Shown here one piece after another: positions 1-10,742 of a DNA stretch of 64,000 bases. Made by a program: the position numbers and the translations under genes. Numbering within the stretch: the first letter of the stretch is position 1; every line of letters begins with the position of its first letter. The notes under the pieces are model-generated. The model saw only the letters and a program-made list of their open reading frames with translations. It was not told the origin of the DNA and made no database searches. The stretch is from Mesostigma viride. Lineage: Eukaryota; Streptophyta; Mesostigmatophyceae; Mesostigmatales; Mesostigmataceae. The stretch covers positions 4,864,420 to 4,928,419 of the forward strand of contig RPFO01000041.1 of the NCBI GenBank assembly GCA_009746045.1. Reading direction: 5' to 3'.

Positions 1-835
1 GAGGGAGGGAGGGATGGATGGGTACACTCAATCCTACCGGTCTAAGCTATCAAGGAGACAACCAGCGCAGGCCAGAAATCGGGAGAATCCGGACCATGGT
101 AGCTCTAGCCTGCCGTTATCTTGTCCGCGTGTTCGAGTCGTTCAGGATGATGAATATGAATGGTGATGGAAATGTGTAGCCTTGTGCATTGAAATTATGG
201 CTGGCTTACATGTAGAGCGACTAGATGACCTAGACGGTGGGGCCGGAAACAGCTTGCTTGATCAGCTTGATCAGGGCGTGTGTTTCGAGCCTAACTGGCC
301 GGGAGTGTAAGCTATCTACAAAAACAATCCTACTCTATATCTAGGGTGTCCGCGACGTCGATATGCATAGTCATGTTGAGACAACCAGCGCATGCAGGCC
401 AGAAATCTGGAGAATCCGGACCATGGTAGCTCGAGCCTGCCGTTATCTTTTCCGCGTTTTCGAGTCGCTCAGGATGATGAGTATGAATGGTTGTGTGATT
501 CAAACATGCATATTTGACGAGCAGACCACTTTGATGGGACACATTTACGCAGCAATCAAAGATTTATTAACAACATAGCTACTCATACGTCTGCCTACAC
601 TATCAACCAACCAGGATCTTTGCTCTGCCTGCTTAAGGGCCATACCGCAGGTCACCACCGCTCCGTGGATCCACGCGACAAACTAAGTTACTCCTACACC
701 ATCAACGTGGTTTGTAGACCACCCTCTGATCCCGTATAGTGTTTCCAGGGAGATGGCATACAGGCCACGCACGCGGTGGCAGCAGTTGCCCGCATGGTGG
801 CACTACAGCCTACCGGTCGCAATTCCCCGCCCACT
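1..835. other. Downstream flank of NOP56 with a diverged tandem duplication
   Basis: No gene is recognised. About 51-170 and 376-500 are two diverged copies of one segment (shared core around AGGCCAGAAATC, CCGGACCATGGTAGCTC and CAGGATGATGA). A 33-bp piece of the same sequence returns at 4482-4514 inside a NOP56 intron. The NOP56 3'UTR should begin at 835 and run leftward; I cannot place its poly(A) site. Confidence 0.6.
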
Positions 836-1005
836 TCAATCGGAATCCTCCACCTTCTTCTTTTTCTTCTTTTTCTTCTCCGACGCCGGCGCTGGGGGTG
901 CTTCTTCCTCCACTGGCTTGCTCTTCTTCTTTTTCTTCTCCGACTTGGGCTCAGCTGGAGCCGCCTCCTCCGCCGCAGCCTCGCTCTTCCTCTTCTTCTT
1001 CTTGC
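836..1005 (-). CDS. NOP56: NOP56 coding exon 9 (basic C-terminal tail and stop)
   Basis: Acceptor GGGTCGCCAG, phase 1, 55 codons and TGA. It encodes alternating Lys runs and Glu/Ala/Pro segments ([32 protein letters not shown]), the usual charged nucleolar tail of NOP56. The assignment rests on composition, phase and position rather than on a conserved motif. Confidence 0.85.
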
Positions 1006-4000
1006 CTGGCGACCCACACGCCACAGCCGCCAAGAATGACATAATAATAATTGTAAGTGGGACAACTATCAGTATCAATTATACACCACAAATACTGAAC
1101 CCATATAATTAGCATGAAGTGCACAGTATCCAGATTTCCAAACGAGCACAAGCAACCACGAGGCAAAACAGATGAGGACTATGCATAAGTGAAAAGCAAG
1201 AGCGATCATGAGCAACTTATGAAACAGCACGCGCACGCCCAACAAGCACAAGCGTTCCTAATCAGCCTCTAGTTCTGCCTATCCATGGCTTAGATTGGGT
1301 AATGCAGTAGCTCAACCACCCAAAACTTTGCGGGGGCCACCCCCAGGGAACCTAACCAGTCAAACTACTGTGGACAAAAGCAGCCACTGCAAACCAGGGG
1401 GAAAAAAAAAAACGGCAAAAAAGAAGCACCACTCCCTCACGCAGCACGCATTCTCCTGGCATCTCGCCGCCAAATATTGGGCTCCATGCCTTCAAATAAA
1501 AGTTTTCACTGGTGGCAGCATAACTTGAACCTGCAACAATCAAACCCTGCCTCATTGCCCCTCCAAGGCTACCGGCCTTGCACCTTTATTAGGGTACCAT
1601 TCCCTATGGTTACGGCACCAAAGAGCCACTCAACTTTCAGAAGCGGTATATTAGGGTTACATTCCCCCTGGCTCCAGCATTAAGGGCTGCGTTACCCATA
1701 CTGCGAGCATCCTGCTAAGGATGCACTGTGTTACCATGTATCGAATGGTTGACTCTAGAGATTTGCCACTAGCGGTGGCCGCTGGTTATACCCTAGAGCT
1801 TCGGACGCTCCACACACCCCGGACCCCTTAATCACCTTCTTCGTACCTCGAAACACTCTATGCAAGTAATGCAAGTATCACTACAGGATGACTCTACAGT
1901 ATCACTACAGGATGACTCTACAGTATCACTACAAGATGACTGTACAGTATCACTACAGGATGACTCTACAGTATCACTACAGGATGACTCTACAGTATCA
2001 CTACAGGATGACTGTACAGTATCACTACAGGATGACTCTACAGTATCACTACAGGATGACTCTACAGTATCACTACAGGATGACTCTATGGTATTACTAT
2101 ACAGTGACTCTATAGAATTATTATTTAGTGCAACCGATGCTCTCTTAGTCTCCTCAGCCCACACTCACAGTCCACATCTGGCAGCGCCGAACTACCTAAC
2201 TATAATGATCTCAAGCTAGGTGGTGAGTGGTACCCTCCTCGGCCCCATGGCCGCCGGTGGCCTTGATCGCCTCCATCATCGTCCTAAACGCTTCATTCGA
2301 GTACTGCTACACTTCAAAACTAAACCTATTATTCAGATACAGAAAGATACCGGGGCAAGGAAAAGCCAATGGTCAGATGTGCTTAGATAGCGAAGGCTCA
2401 GGCACGTTGTCGATGGCAACTCACCCTCCTCAGCTCCCCGCCCCCCAGCGGCCTTAATTGCCTCCTTCATCACGTCCATGTTGCTGCGGGGGGTGGCGCC
2501 CTTCTCGTAGAAGGCCAGCCGCTCCTCAACCTGCTCCTTCATCTTCTCGCCAAAGATGGTCGTGCCCACCTCTGCGGCCAAAGAAAGGGAGGGGGGGGGG
2601 GGGGGGGGGGGAGGCGGCAAGTAGAACCATGTAAGGTAATAGAACCAGACAGGAACTTGCCCAAGATGGTGGTGCCCGCCTCTGCACAAGGGTATAGGAG
2701 CAGACAAATAGACCATTGTAAGTAGATTGAATCTGATGCTATCTAGCCAAAGATGTCGGTGCCCAGCTTTGTGGCCAGGGGACCGGGGCACATGGAGGTG
2801 CCCAGTGAAACCAATCAAGATAGCAGCACCCGGCACAACCTGGCCATGAATAATGGTGCATGCCCGCCTCTCGCCCAGAACGGGAGAAGGTGGCAATAGA
2901 CACATCCTATATACTAATTTAGCAGTGAGTAGGCATCTGGCACTATCCAGGGCATCGCGACTTCTCCGCCAATCCAAAAAGCCTGGAAATTACTGAACGC
3001 CAATACGAAAGAAGGGGACCAACTGACCACCAACCCGCGCGAAGCGCCTGGCGAGCGAAGCGAGCTGCGCTGAAAGCGCACAGCGAGCGCAGCGAGCGGC
3101 GAGCGGAGCGAGCACCGTACTGTTCAGCAGGCTGCGAGCGAAGCGAGCACCGTAATGCTCCCCTCTCCGGAGCGCAGACAAGGACCACGTACTACGCAGC
3201 GGGCAGCGGGCAGTCCCTCTACCGCCTAAAAGGTCTCTCTACCGCCCAAAAGTGACTTTTTTTGGCTGGGCGAAGCCAGCGAGTCCCACTAGTCACTGTT
3301 GTAAGTGAATAGAACGGGAGACGGTGGCAATAGACACATTACCGTTGTAAGTGAATAGAACGGGAGACGGTGGCAATAGACACATTACCGTTGTAAGTGA
3401 ATAGAACGGGAGGCGGTGGCAATAGACACATTACCGGTGTAAGTGAATAGAACGGGAGACGGTGGCAATAGACACATTACCGTTGTAAGTGAATAGAACG
3501 GGAGGCGGTGGCAATAGACACATTACCGGTGTAAGTGAATAGAACGGGAGACGGTGGCAATAGACACATTACCGTTGTAAGTGAATAGAACGGGAGGCGG
3601 TGGCAATAGACACATTACCGTTGTAAGTGAATAGAACGGGAGACGGTGGCAATAGACACATTACCGTTGTAAGTGAATAGAACGGGAGACGGTGGCAATA
3701 GACACATTACCGTTGTAAGTGAATAGAACGGGAGACGGTGGCAATAGACACATTACCGTTGTAAGTGAATAGAACGGGAGACGGTGGCAATAGACACATT
3801 ACCGTTGTAAGTGAATAGAACGGGAGGCGGTGGCAATAGACACATTACCGTTGTAAGTGAATAGAACGGGAGACGGTGGCAATAGACACATTACCGGTGT
3901 AAGTGAATAGAACGGGAGACGGTGGCAATAGACACATTACCGTTGTAAGTGAATAGAACGGGAGACGGTGGCAATAGACACATTACCGTTGTAAGTGAAT

Positions 4001-7000
4001 AGAACGGGAGACGGTGGCAATAGACACATTACCGTTGTAAGTGAATAGAACGGGAGACGGTGGCAATAGACACATTACCGTTGTAAGTGAATAGAACGGG
4101 AGACGGTGGCAATAGACACATTACCGTTGTAAGTGAATAGAACGGGAGACGGTGGCAATAGACACATTACCGTTGTAAGTGAATAGAACGGGAGACGGTG
4201 GCAATAGACACATTACCGGTGTAAGTGAATAGAACGGGAGACGGTGGCAATAGACACATTACCGTTGTAAGTGTAAGTAGGATCCATTTTCACTCATACC
4301 CTGCACAAAGCGGTTCACTCAATTCACAGACTGCATAAAGCGGTTCATAACATTCATAACCTGCCTAAAAAGGCGATGCCTTACTCGGCGGACACAGGGG
4401 TGGGGGGGTGGGGGTGGTTATGTGACCGGATACAGCATTTACTGTTGGCCAGTTTTCTCCTACCATTTCCGCCTCCTAGTATATCAAGGAGACAACCAGC
4501 GCAGGCCAGAAATCTAGTATATTCTTACGCCTTCCTTCCCTCCCTCATCCCTTGTTGCCCACTCACCTCCATCGTGTGCCGCGACCCTGCCGCCAGGAGC
4601 TAGAAAGACGTTTCATCTCCATCTCCGTCTCCACATCATGGAGGCTTCATGCTCACGTGGCGCGGTCTACGTGTCAATGAATTAATTTAATTAATTAAGC
4701 GGGTGTTGCCACTCACCGGAAAAAGGCCTGAATCGCGTGTTGCCACTCACCGGAGAAGGCGTCTATCCTTGACGCGATGGAGCACTTGTTGGCCAGGTAG
4801 CGCGAGATGCGGCCCTTGTTCTTGGCCTGTGCGCGGCCGATGAACGACGAGTGGTAGATGAGCCCGTACTTGGGCGTGTTGCCCTTGGTCTTGAGCGCGC
4901 TGTTGCGGGACAGGTGGCACGATTGCATGAAGCAGATCAACACGATCAGAGAGGACATGGCATCGAGAGGTCAACGTCATGCTGCAAGGGTGATCTGGAT
5001 AGACCGGGCTTGGGGGTGCTGCCCTCAGCTCTTGACACGTTTTTGCGGGCAGTGTCAAACGCGGCGAGACACGTGACAAGGCAAGGCATAACATAACAAC
5101 ACAAGATGTACCTGTTCCTTTTGACCCTGTTCCAACTTGACTGCTACTATGTTCCATGCACCGGAAGAGTGCCTCGGCACTCCTGGTTTCTGCCACGATA
5201 ACTACCTTCCTTGGCTAACACCCCACGATAAGAAGCGAGAAAGCTGTACAGTGGATATCATACTGTAACATTTTAGTAAGGACACTACAGTATAGTCCTG
5301 TCCCACCCACCGGAAGAGCGCCTTCTCCGCCCCAAGGATCTGCACGGTCGACGCCGGGTGCTTTGCGAGGTTGGTCAGCGAGCCCGCGTGGCTGATGAGC
5401 CGCGCTCCCACCACCTCGCCGATGAGCGCGGCGAGGTTGGGCGCCACGCTGTGCATTTTGTCGGTCAGGTAGGCAAATAGCTTCTTGCGGTACGCCGCCA
5501 TGTCGACCACGCGCTGCGCAAACGACATGATGTTGATCATGTCGACCGGCGAGATGTCTTGGCCTGTGGTGGGTGGGTGGGTTCCGGTTAAATGTGCATG
5601 TATGGGGGGGTTCCCTTAGATATAGAAGAGGGGAGGGGGTCCAATAGATGTGGAGAAGTGGGTGGGTGGGTTCCGATACACTAGTATGTGGAGGAGTGGG
5701 TGAGATACAGATATTAAAAAGGGGGGCGGGAGTCAAGCTAGTTGTAATAATGGCGCACATTGAAGTACCCATGGCAAGTCGATGACCGCGGCATGTGTGG
5801 TGCCCACGATGGAAGTAGCAGTCGAATTGATTGTCTTGCACTTGATTGTCTCGGCTACCCCGTCAAAGGTTAGTTGATATCACGTAGGCTGAGAAAGATA
5901 CCAAGCTCTCTTCTACCCGATAAAGGTTTTAATACCATGCTCATTTTCATTTTCAAATACCATCCTCCCTCTCCTCTACCCCTTCACGACAGACGGCTCT
6001 TAACCTGCCCTCTCTAAACCTGCCCGCTGTCAACCTGCCTGCAGTCATTGAAGCTCTGATCTACCCCACATAAATTAGCTCCCATCCACCAGTGACAGCT
6101 GGGCTACTCGGTTCTGGGGACAGCCGACCCAATACCGAGAACTGGACAGCCATTGGAGGTGAGGACAAGGCTTCCAATGCCTTCTCCTCGTCCCCCCTCA
6201 CTCACAAGGATAAAGCTCTCCACGGTAGAAACAAATCCTGTTGTCTCCTCTTTTCCATTATCCGTTAAAGATACACCACTCCCTCTAAATATACACTACC
6301 TCTGCAACTGCTGCACTACCCGCACGCACCCATGGACGCACGCGCCGCCTCGAGCACCTCCTGCGCCTTGTCCTCATCCCCCACAATCTCGGTCAGCCCA
6401 GGGAGCGACTCGTCGGACAGCGTCGCCTTGTCCTTGATGAAGATGGCAAGCTTGGCAAACGTGAGATTGTCGTTGACCACCTTGACCAGCTCGGGAAAGT
6501 GCCACGAGTACCACTCCCTGGGAGGGGGGGGGGGAGGAGAGGCATTTACAAGCATCAATGAGGAGACTCCCAGGCACAGAAGGGGAGGCGTGGGAAGGCC
6601 TTCCCAGACATATATGGGCAGGGCGCAGGGGGGGGGGAGGGAGGATTCACAAGCATCAATGAGGAGAGATTCCCAACACAACTGGGGAAGCATTCGCAGG
6701 CACAGACGGGCAGGGCGTCATGAGCAAAGGGTGCGAGTGCTAGGAGAGGTAAACTTGGCACCGCTGCATGTGGTTAGCCGATGTGGGGAGACGCCGCATA
6801 GTGGGTCCTGGGCAAAGAAAATGTGAGCTTGGGGGCAGGGGGGAAGTTCATATATTCTGTGGGCATGGTATATTCTGTGGGCATGGCAAGAAGGTCAGCT
6901 CTGGCGCCTGTCACTTGCGGGGGCGACGACACCACGAATGCCGTGTTCTGGTGGGGGGGGGAATCCCGTACTGGTGTCCATGCGGCGTGTAGACCCTAAC

Positions 7001-10000
7001 GTGGTGCTTTCCCCCCTTACAACGTCCACGTCAATTAGTGTGTGAAGCACTATTTTGCGAACTCACACTTATCAACGGACTTGGACGGTGTAGTTACTGC
7101 AAGATAAGCCATTGCTTATGAAGCACACATCCCCCCCCCCCCCCCTTGTGCAGTGACGAACAGTTGATGTCCTTGTCCAGCGTGTCAGCGAGGCAGATCG
7201 CCTGGGTGAACATGTTCTTCACCCACCCTTGTATATACAGTTACCTATTGTATACGTCATACAGTGACCTGTCACGTACGGTATGCGCTGCTGCGTCTCC
7301 TGCTTCCTCTTCTTCCCCCCCTCACCTGACGCGCATAACGAACGTGTTGATGTCCTTGTCCAGGGTATCCAGCAGGCAGATCGACTGGATGATCATGTTG
7401 TCCACGCGGTTCACGTTGAACTTGACCTTGGAGCGTGAGTACGAGTGCCCCAGGCCCAGCTGGGCTTTCTCAATGTCGCCCTCCTGGTCACATGCGCAGC
7501 ATTTGAATAAAAAATGACAGAATACATGAAGAAAGTTAGAACAAATAAAAGAGTACATAAAAGAATGTAAGAAAGAGCATCAAAGTACATAAACGAGTAT
7601 AAAGCAGACAAGGAGAGAAGTAGCCCCCTACTTTTGTTCCCCCTACGCTCCAACATGGACCAGGTTTACTTTTTCTTTACACAAATGCATGGGCGGCATG
7701 ACACGGGTGCTTCGTAGCATGGCGCAAGTCGATAGCGGCAACAGCCAACTGGCAAAGGCAGACCGAGGAATCTAGAGGGACCGAGAAAGGTCGACATCCA
7801 ACCACAGTTCGGCCAACTGGAAACGAAATAGACGCCAACACAGAGCTTTAGGTCTTTAATACAGCATCTGAAATGCAGCCGGGTTCCAACCAATCTTTAG
7901 GTCGTCAAGGGACGATCCAAAGGTGCAGGCGGGTGCCAAAAGATGCCCGAAATTGAGAACCTCAGGAGGCATTGGTCTCGATACTTCCGGGCATTAAGTT
8001 TTTTGCTATATCCCAACTCACCTTCAGGTCTTTAATGAAGCGTCCAAAGTGCAGGCGGATGCCTCGCGTGAGCTCCTGCACATAGTCGTTGCAGACGCAA
8101 GGTATGCTGGCCTCCTCCTGGATGGCAGAGCCTAGCTTGGAGTCCGCCACGCCCACCTTGAACTTGGCCTTCTTGGCCGACTTGACCTTGGGCAGGTTGA
8201 GTGTGAGGAAGTTCTGCAGGTCCTCCGTCATCAGGCCTGGGGGGCATCAAGGGGGAAGATGGTGAAGAGGCATATAAAGGGAAAAAAAGGAAATAGAGGG
8301 AGGGTTAATGAACTTGACCTTGGGGGGAGGTTGAGCGTCAAAAAGGTTCTGCAGATCTTCCGCCATCGGGACAGGCGAGGGCAGACAACGTAAGAATAGG
8401 AATGCAGAAACCAGGTGGGGGCCAGGGGGTCAAGTGATGAAGATGCCAGCATCCGTTGGTCAGTTGTGCCTCGAGATAGGTCGAGCTTTCAACACCGTGC
8501 CTTAAATAGTGGAAGGGGGGTGGGGCAGGGGCACCCCGGGGGGGGGGGGGGGGGGGAGAGAAGAGCTACCTAGTGGCTATGACTACGGCTTCGCAAGGCA
8601 GCCCCCTATGATTTTCTGCCTTAACGCAAGGTAGACGAGGAGAAAACGGAGGAAGGGAAGAGGAGAGGCTTGCTGGCGCGAGAAATTTAGAATGGGAGGA
8701 CAGCTGGAAAGGGAGGCTTCCGTTGACATAACCCACTTACACAAGAAATGCCGGAACCTGCCGCTTCTACAATTATTATTATTACTATTATCATTACTAT
8801 TATTGCTATCATAATAACTTATGGTAATTAAAACAACCACTAGATTATCCCAACACGGGTGACAGTGTACGGGAGCGAGCAAGGAAGGGGGTTTTGCACG
8901 GACCAACCAGGAAGGTCCGGCAGGAAATGATGCGTGGGCGATGGGCATAGCAGCACACCCAAGACCCAGGCAACAACAAAGCCCAGCGAGCACACTGGCA
9001 CCAAGCACATGCCCAGGGGGCAAAACCGACGACACTACAGGAATGGCCAGCAGTGCTGCCGGAGAAAGATCTACCCAGCGTTGTGGCTGCGAGCCCCCAT
9101 CCCAGGAAAACGGATGTATAACCCCTTGTACAGGGGTTGGCTTGAAGAGGAGTAGCCAATTGCCGTGTACCGACTAAACGCGCAGCTTCAAGCAACTTTT
9201 TGCCCTCCACGATGTTGCTTTTGTTAGTTATCTGACCACTTTGCAAGGAAGCAGAATGCAACCCGAACCATGGCCTATCAAATTAAATAAGCCCCATCAC
9301 AGCCCGAATAGGTGTTGCCTAGCAAAGTAGTTCTGGCGGTCCAGTTGGACACAGTCTGCAGCCCAGACACCCAAGCAGGCACCAGTTTCTACCCACATTC
9401 TTCATACTCACATCTACTAACAATGGCAACAGATAGCCGATCCCATGGCCACAAACGGCCGAGACTAGGCTTAACTATACAATGCATCAACTACTAGGTG
9501 GTTGGTTATACTTGCGACCGTGGCACACACACGCAGATAGGGACAGTGGCCAAGAGAGTTAAATGCATCGTTGAGCTGGAGAGGTGCCATGCAAACAAGC
9601 AACACCACGGTAGGACTCGGACCAGAGACCAGAACAGAGAGTTGTTGAATAAATATATCAGTAGTAGTACTTGATAAATAGATAGGTATCCACAGCAACA
9701 GCTGGGGAACAATGTGGACGAGAGCAGAGAGTCGTTAAATAAATAAATAAATAAAGACGTATCTACCGCGACCAACAGACCGAACAAAAAGCCACCACGC
9801 CAACCCCTCCACTTGCCCCGTCTGCATGCATTTACACCTGCTGCATCCCCCCACGTGCAGAAAAAGAAAAGTACACTACTAGGCTTGCACAACAACGTAA
9901 AATAAGTACGCAACCAGTCACCGACACAACCAGCCAGTGACAGCCAGCCAGTGACAGCCAGACAGTGACAGCCAGACAGTGACAACCACACACAAGGAAA

Positions 10001-10742
10001 ATTGCAAAACTTGGACACCTGGACAACGAAACACCCTGACAACCGGCCAACTGCACGCATGCATACATGCATGCCCACACAGACGCACCCTAGGTATTGG
10101 AAATAGCAAGCATGCGCTTGACGAAGACCATGCCTATCTGAACGGCTGGACAAGGGTGACTAAACCCCCAAAGGGACATGTTCAGGAGAACAACGGCGCC
10201 CACAAACGGTAGGTGGCGTTGAGCATGGCACATTATTGGACAATTAATGGGCCTTCCGCAGCAAACAGGCCCCATCGCACCTTCTGAGACCGCGTTTACT
10301 TGTTCAAGTGCATTGGCGGCGGATGAGAATGGCTTGAAGGCCGTAAGCTTAACCACTCGCCCGAACCGGTCCATGTCTAGCACTGATTCCTGCACCGCCG
10401 CGCCCGTCCTGTTCATCTCGTCCATTTCTAATACCTCGAACAGCGCATACCCGGAGGCGGATTCGAAGAGGACGAAAAGGTTCTCCTGCAAAAACGAGCA
10501 TTCACGCCAGGGGATTCGACAGATAAAGCCCCCGAGACTACAACATTCACAAACCCAGGTGTGTTGCACTGACCCATACAGAGCAAAGCACGCCACCCAG
10601 TACTCGGACAGGCCTGCGATTCTGCCCAATTCGGCGATCGAATGCCAATCTACGGCAACACTACACGTCGTCCATGCTCGTTAACAACCACACCTGTATC
10701 CATTCGCTAAGCTGTCACTACAACGAGATGCGTTCTTACCAT
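836..10742 (-). CDS. NOP56: NOP56, box C/D snoRNP core protein (9 coding exons)
   Basis: Core protein of box C/D small nucleolar ribonucleoproteins, which guide 2'-O-methylation and processing of rRNA in the nucleolus. In the known complex NOP56 pairs with NOP58 through a coiled coil, binds fibrillarin through its N-terminal domain, and contacts the snoRNA and 15.5K protein through the Nop domain. Joining nine exons (10742-10740, 10485-10281, 8236-8022, 7483-7326, 6517-6330, 5563-5311, 4899-4751, 2571-2425, 1005-836) gives 495 codons with every phase matching. The order is N-terminal domain (about residues 2-140), coiled coil (about 142-257), Nop domain (about 257-405) with [18 protein letters not shown] and [10 protein letters not shown], then a Lys/Glu/Ala tail ending VEDSD. 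Yeast NOP56 is of similar length. [12 protein letters not shown] and the KKE tail point to NOP56 rather than NOP58 or PRP31. All introns are GT-AG. Six of the eight contain degenerate copies of neighbouring exon edges. Identity is near certain; exact junctions are inferred by eye. Confidence 0.96.
1866..2120. repeat. 24-bp tandem repeat in NOP56 intron 8
   Basis: About ten copies of a 24-bp unit (core ACTCTACAGTATCACTACAG). The last copies drift. Because 24 is a multiple of 3, artificial open frames appear on both strands. The array lies between exons 8 and 9 and is intronic. Confidence 0.9.
2231..2288 (-). pseudogene. Echo of NOP56 exon 8 end and donor
   Basis: On the minus strand this reads [16 protein letters not shown] followed by GTACCA, matching the last residues of exon 8 ([16 protein letters not shown] then GTGAGT) about 190 bp upstream. 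It keeps the frame but the donor is weaker. It could be a decoy or alternative 5' splice site; most likely it is a decaying tandem duplicate. Confidence 0.8.
2425..2571 (-). CDS. NOP56: NOP56 coding exon 8
   Basis: Acceptor GGCCGCAG, donor GTGAGT, 147 bp, phases 1 to 1. It encodes [38 protein letters not shown] and a short Gly/Ala/Glu end. Three degraded copies of its acceptor side lie upstream in the intron (2655-2880) and one copy of its donor side lies downstream (2231-2288). Confidence 0.95.
3035..3150. repeat. GC-rich palindromic repeat cluster
   Basis: Repeated variants of GCGAGCGAAGCGAGC and of its near-complement, including GAGCGAAGCGAGCACCGTA twice, able to form small hairpins. It sits within NOP56 intron 7, between the echo at 2851-2911 and the 46-bp array. 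Similar short palindromes are a known mobile-like repeat type in some algal genomes; no element ends are seen here. Confidence 0.6.
3299..4276. repeat. 46-bp minisatellite (about 21 copies)
   Basis: Nearly identical 46-bp units starting TTGTAAGTGAATAGAACGGG. Variants are limited to AGACGG/AGGCGG and CGTTGT/CGGTGT. A single outlying copy of the unit's core (GAACGGGAGAAGGTGGCAAT) is at 2880-2899, fused to an echo of exon 8, and is probably the seed. Confidence 0.95.
4751..4899 (-). CDS. NOP56: NOP56 coding exon 7 (Nop domain)
   Basis: Acceptor CGCAACAG, donor GTGAGT, 149 bp, phases 2 to 1. It encodes [19 protein letters not shown] and [19 protein letters not shown], the end of the Nop domain. 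Its donor region is echoed about 34 bp downstream (around 4705-4728). Confidence 0.97.
5152..5185 (-). pseudogene. Echo of NOP56 exon 6 end and donor
   Basis: Reads SAEALFR then GTGCAT, against GAEKALFR then GTGGGT at the true exon end (5311). It lies 130-160 bp into intron 6 and retains a usable-looking GT. Confidence 0.7.
5311..5563 (-). CDS. NOP56: NOP56 coding exon 6 (Nop domain)
   Basis: Acceptor CCACCACAG, donor GTGGGT, 253 bp, phases 1 to 2, 83 full codons. It encodes [10 protein letters not shown], then [20 protein letters not shown] and [14 protein letters not shown], the RNA/15.5K-binding core of the Nop domain. A shortened copy of its end, with a GTGCAT donor-like site, lies at 5152-5185 in the next intron. 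Confidence 0.97.
5564..6329 (-). other. NOP56 intron 5
   Basis: No gene seen. 5564-5720 holds imperfect repeats of GGTGGGTGGGTTCCG-type sequence at the acceptor side. 5990-6045 has short CTGCC-rich repeats. The remainder has no structure I recognise. Confidence 0.6.
6330..6517 (-). CDS. NOP56: NOP56 coding exon 5 (coiled coil)
   Basis: Acceptor CCCTCCCAG, donor GTGCGT, phases 2 to 1, 62 full codons. It encodes [17 protein letters not shown], where the W-Y-S-W-H form is typical of plant and algal NOP56, and ends in ARASMG. The acceptor is preceded by a long C run (on the sense strand). Confidence 0.96.
6518..7325 (-). other. NOP56 intron 4, with acceptor-side duplication and exon 4 echo
   Basis: 6525-6720 is an approximately 115-bp tandem duplication that includes the G-rich (sense C-rich) tract before exon 5 and the repeated AAGCATCAATGAGGAGA. 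7148-7226 is a diverged copy of the last part of exon 4 (shared GTTGATGTCCTTGTCCAG). A C run at 7129-7144 precedes it, as the C run next to the real donor does. Confidence 0.75.
7326..7483 (-). CDS. NOP56: NOP56 coding exon 4 (coiled coil start)
   Basis: Acceptor GTGACCAG, donor GTGAGG, phases 0 to 2. It encodes [20 protein letters not shown] and [20 protein letters not shown], the most conserved NOP56 segment and the beginning of the coiled coil that pairs with NOP58. A decayed copy of its 3' half lies at 7148-7226 in the next intron. Confidence 0.97.
7849..7938 (-). pseudogene. Two echoes of NOP56 exon 3 end
   Basis: Two decayed copies (7849-7890 and 7899-7938) of the exon 3 end at 8022-8060. 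All three share AGGTCTTTAAT or AGGTCGTCAAG followed by a -CCAAAG/GAAA-TGCAG-CGG pattern. They lie in the downstream intron and carry no functional donor. Confidence 0.75.
8022..8236 (-). CDS. NOP56: NOP56 coding exon 3 (N-terminal domain, second half)
   Basis: Acceptor CCCCCAG, donor GTGAGT, phases 1 to 0, 71 full codons. It reads [18 protein letters not shown], then [17 protein letters not shown] and [15 protein letters not shown]. The [12 protein letters not shown] segment is the conserved 'GxxDxKLGxxI' block of the NOP56/NOP58 family. Decayed copies of both edges of this exon lie in the flanking introns (7849-7938 downstream, 8309-8370 upstream). Confidence 0.95.
8237..10280 (-). other. 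NOP56 intron 2 (2 kb)
   Basis: 8309-8370 is an echo of the exon 3 start (minus strand MAEDLQN and PPKVK, against LMTEDLQN and LPKVK) without a good acceptor. 8540-8557 is a G run. 8769-8815 is an ATT-rich microsatellite. 9640-9760 is a tandem duplication of about 75 bp. 9925-9990 repeats CAGCCAGTGA and CAGACAGTGA. No gene or RNA recognised in the rest. Confidence 0.7.
10281..10485 (-). CDS. NOP56: NOP56 coding exon 2 (N-terminal domain)
   Basis: Acceptor CGTTTTTGCAG, donor GTGCGA, 68 codons plus one base (phase 1). It encodes [18 protein letters not shown] through [11 protein letters not shown], the start of the NOP5-type N-terminal domain that contacts fibrillarin. The [13 protein letters not shown] and NAVSEG motifs are diagnostic of NOP56. 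Confidence 0.93.
10740..10742 (-). CDS. NOP56: NOP56 coding exon 1: the start codon only
   Basis: On the minus strand the sequence reads CTGAAA ATG then GTAAGA, a strong donor directly after the start codon. Joining ATG in phase 0 to the acceptor at 10486 gives [19 protein letters not shown], the expected NOP56 N-terminus. No in-frame ATG near the start of exon 2 would give the conserved first residues. The 5'UTR must lie upstream (above 10742). Confidence 0.8.

Larger units (their letters stand above)
2572..4750 (-). other. NOP56 intron 7, with exon echoes, poly-G and a 46-bp array
   Basis: The acceptor side carries a G run (about 2588-2611) and three decayed copies of the exon 8 start (2655-2690, 2744-2780, 2851-2880). 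The third copy is followed directly by the sequence that forms the unit of the 46-bp array at 3299-4276. A GC-rich palindromic patch lies between them (about 3035-3150). The donor side has an echo at 4705-4728. 4380-4420 is G-rich. Confidence 0.8.

Noticed and set aside
9506-10153. Minus-strand frame of 215 codons rich in Cys, Leu and Trp
   Set aside because: It lies in NOP56 intron 2, spans a CAGCCAGTGA repeat and has no domain or splice support.
836-10742. Annotation of the minus-strand gene as NOP58 or PRP31
   Set aside because: The N-terminal [21 protein letters not shown] and [12 protein letters not shown] segments and the Lys-rich tail follow NOP56.
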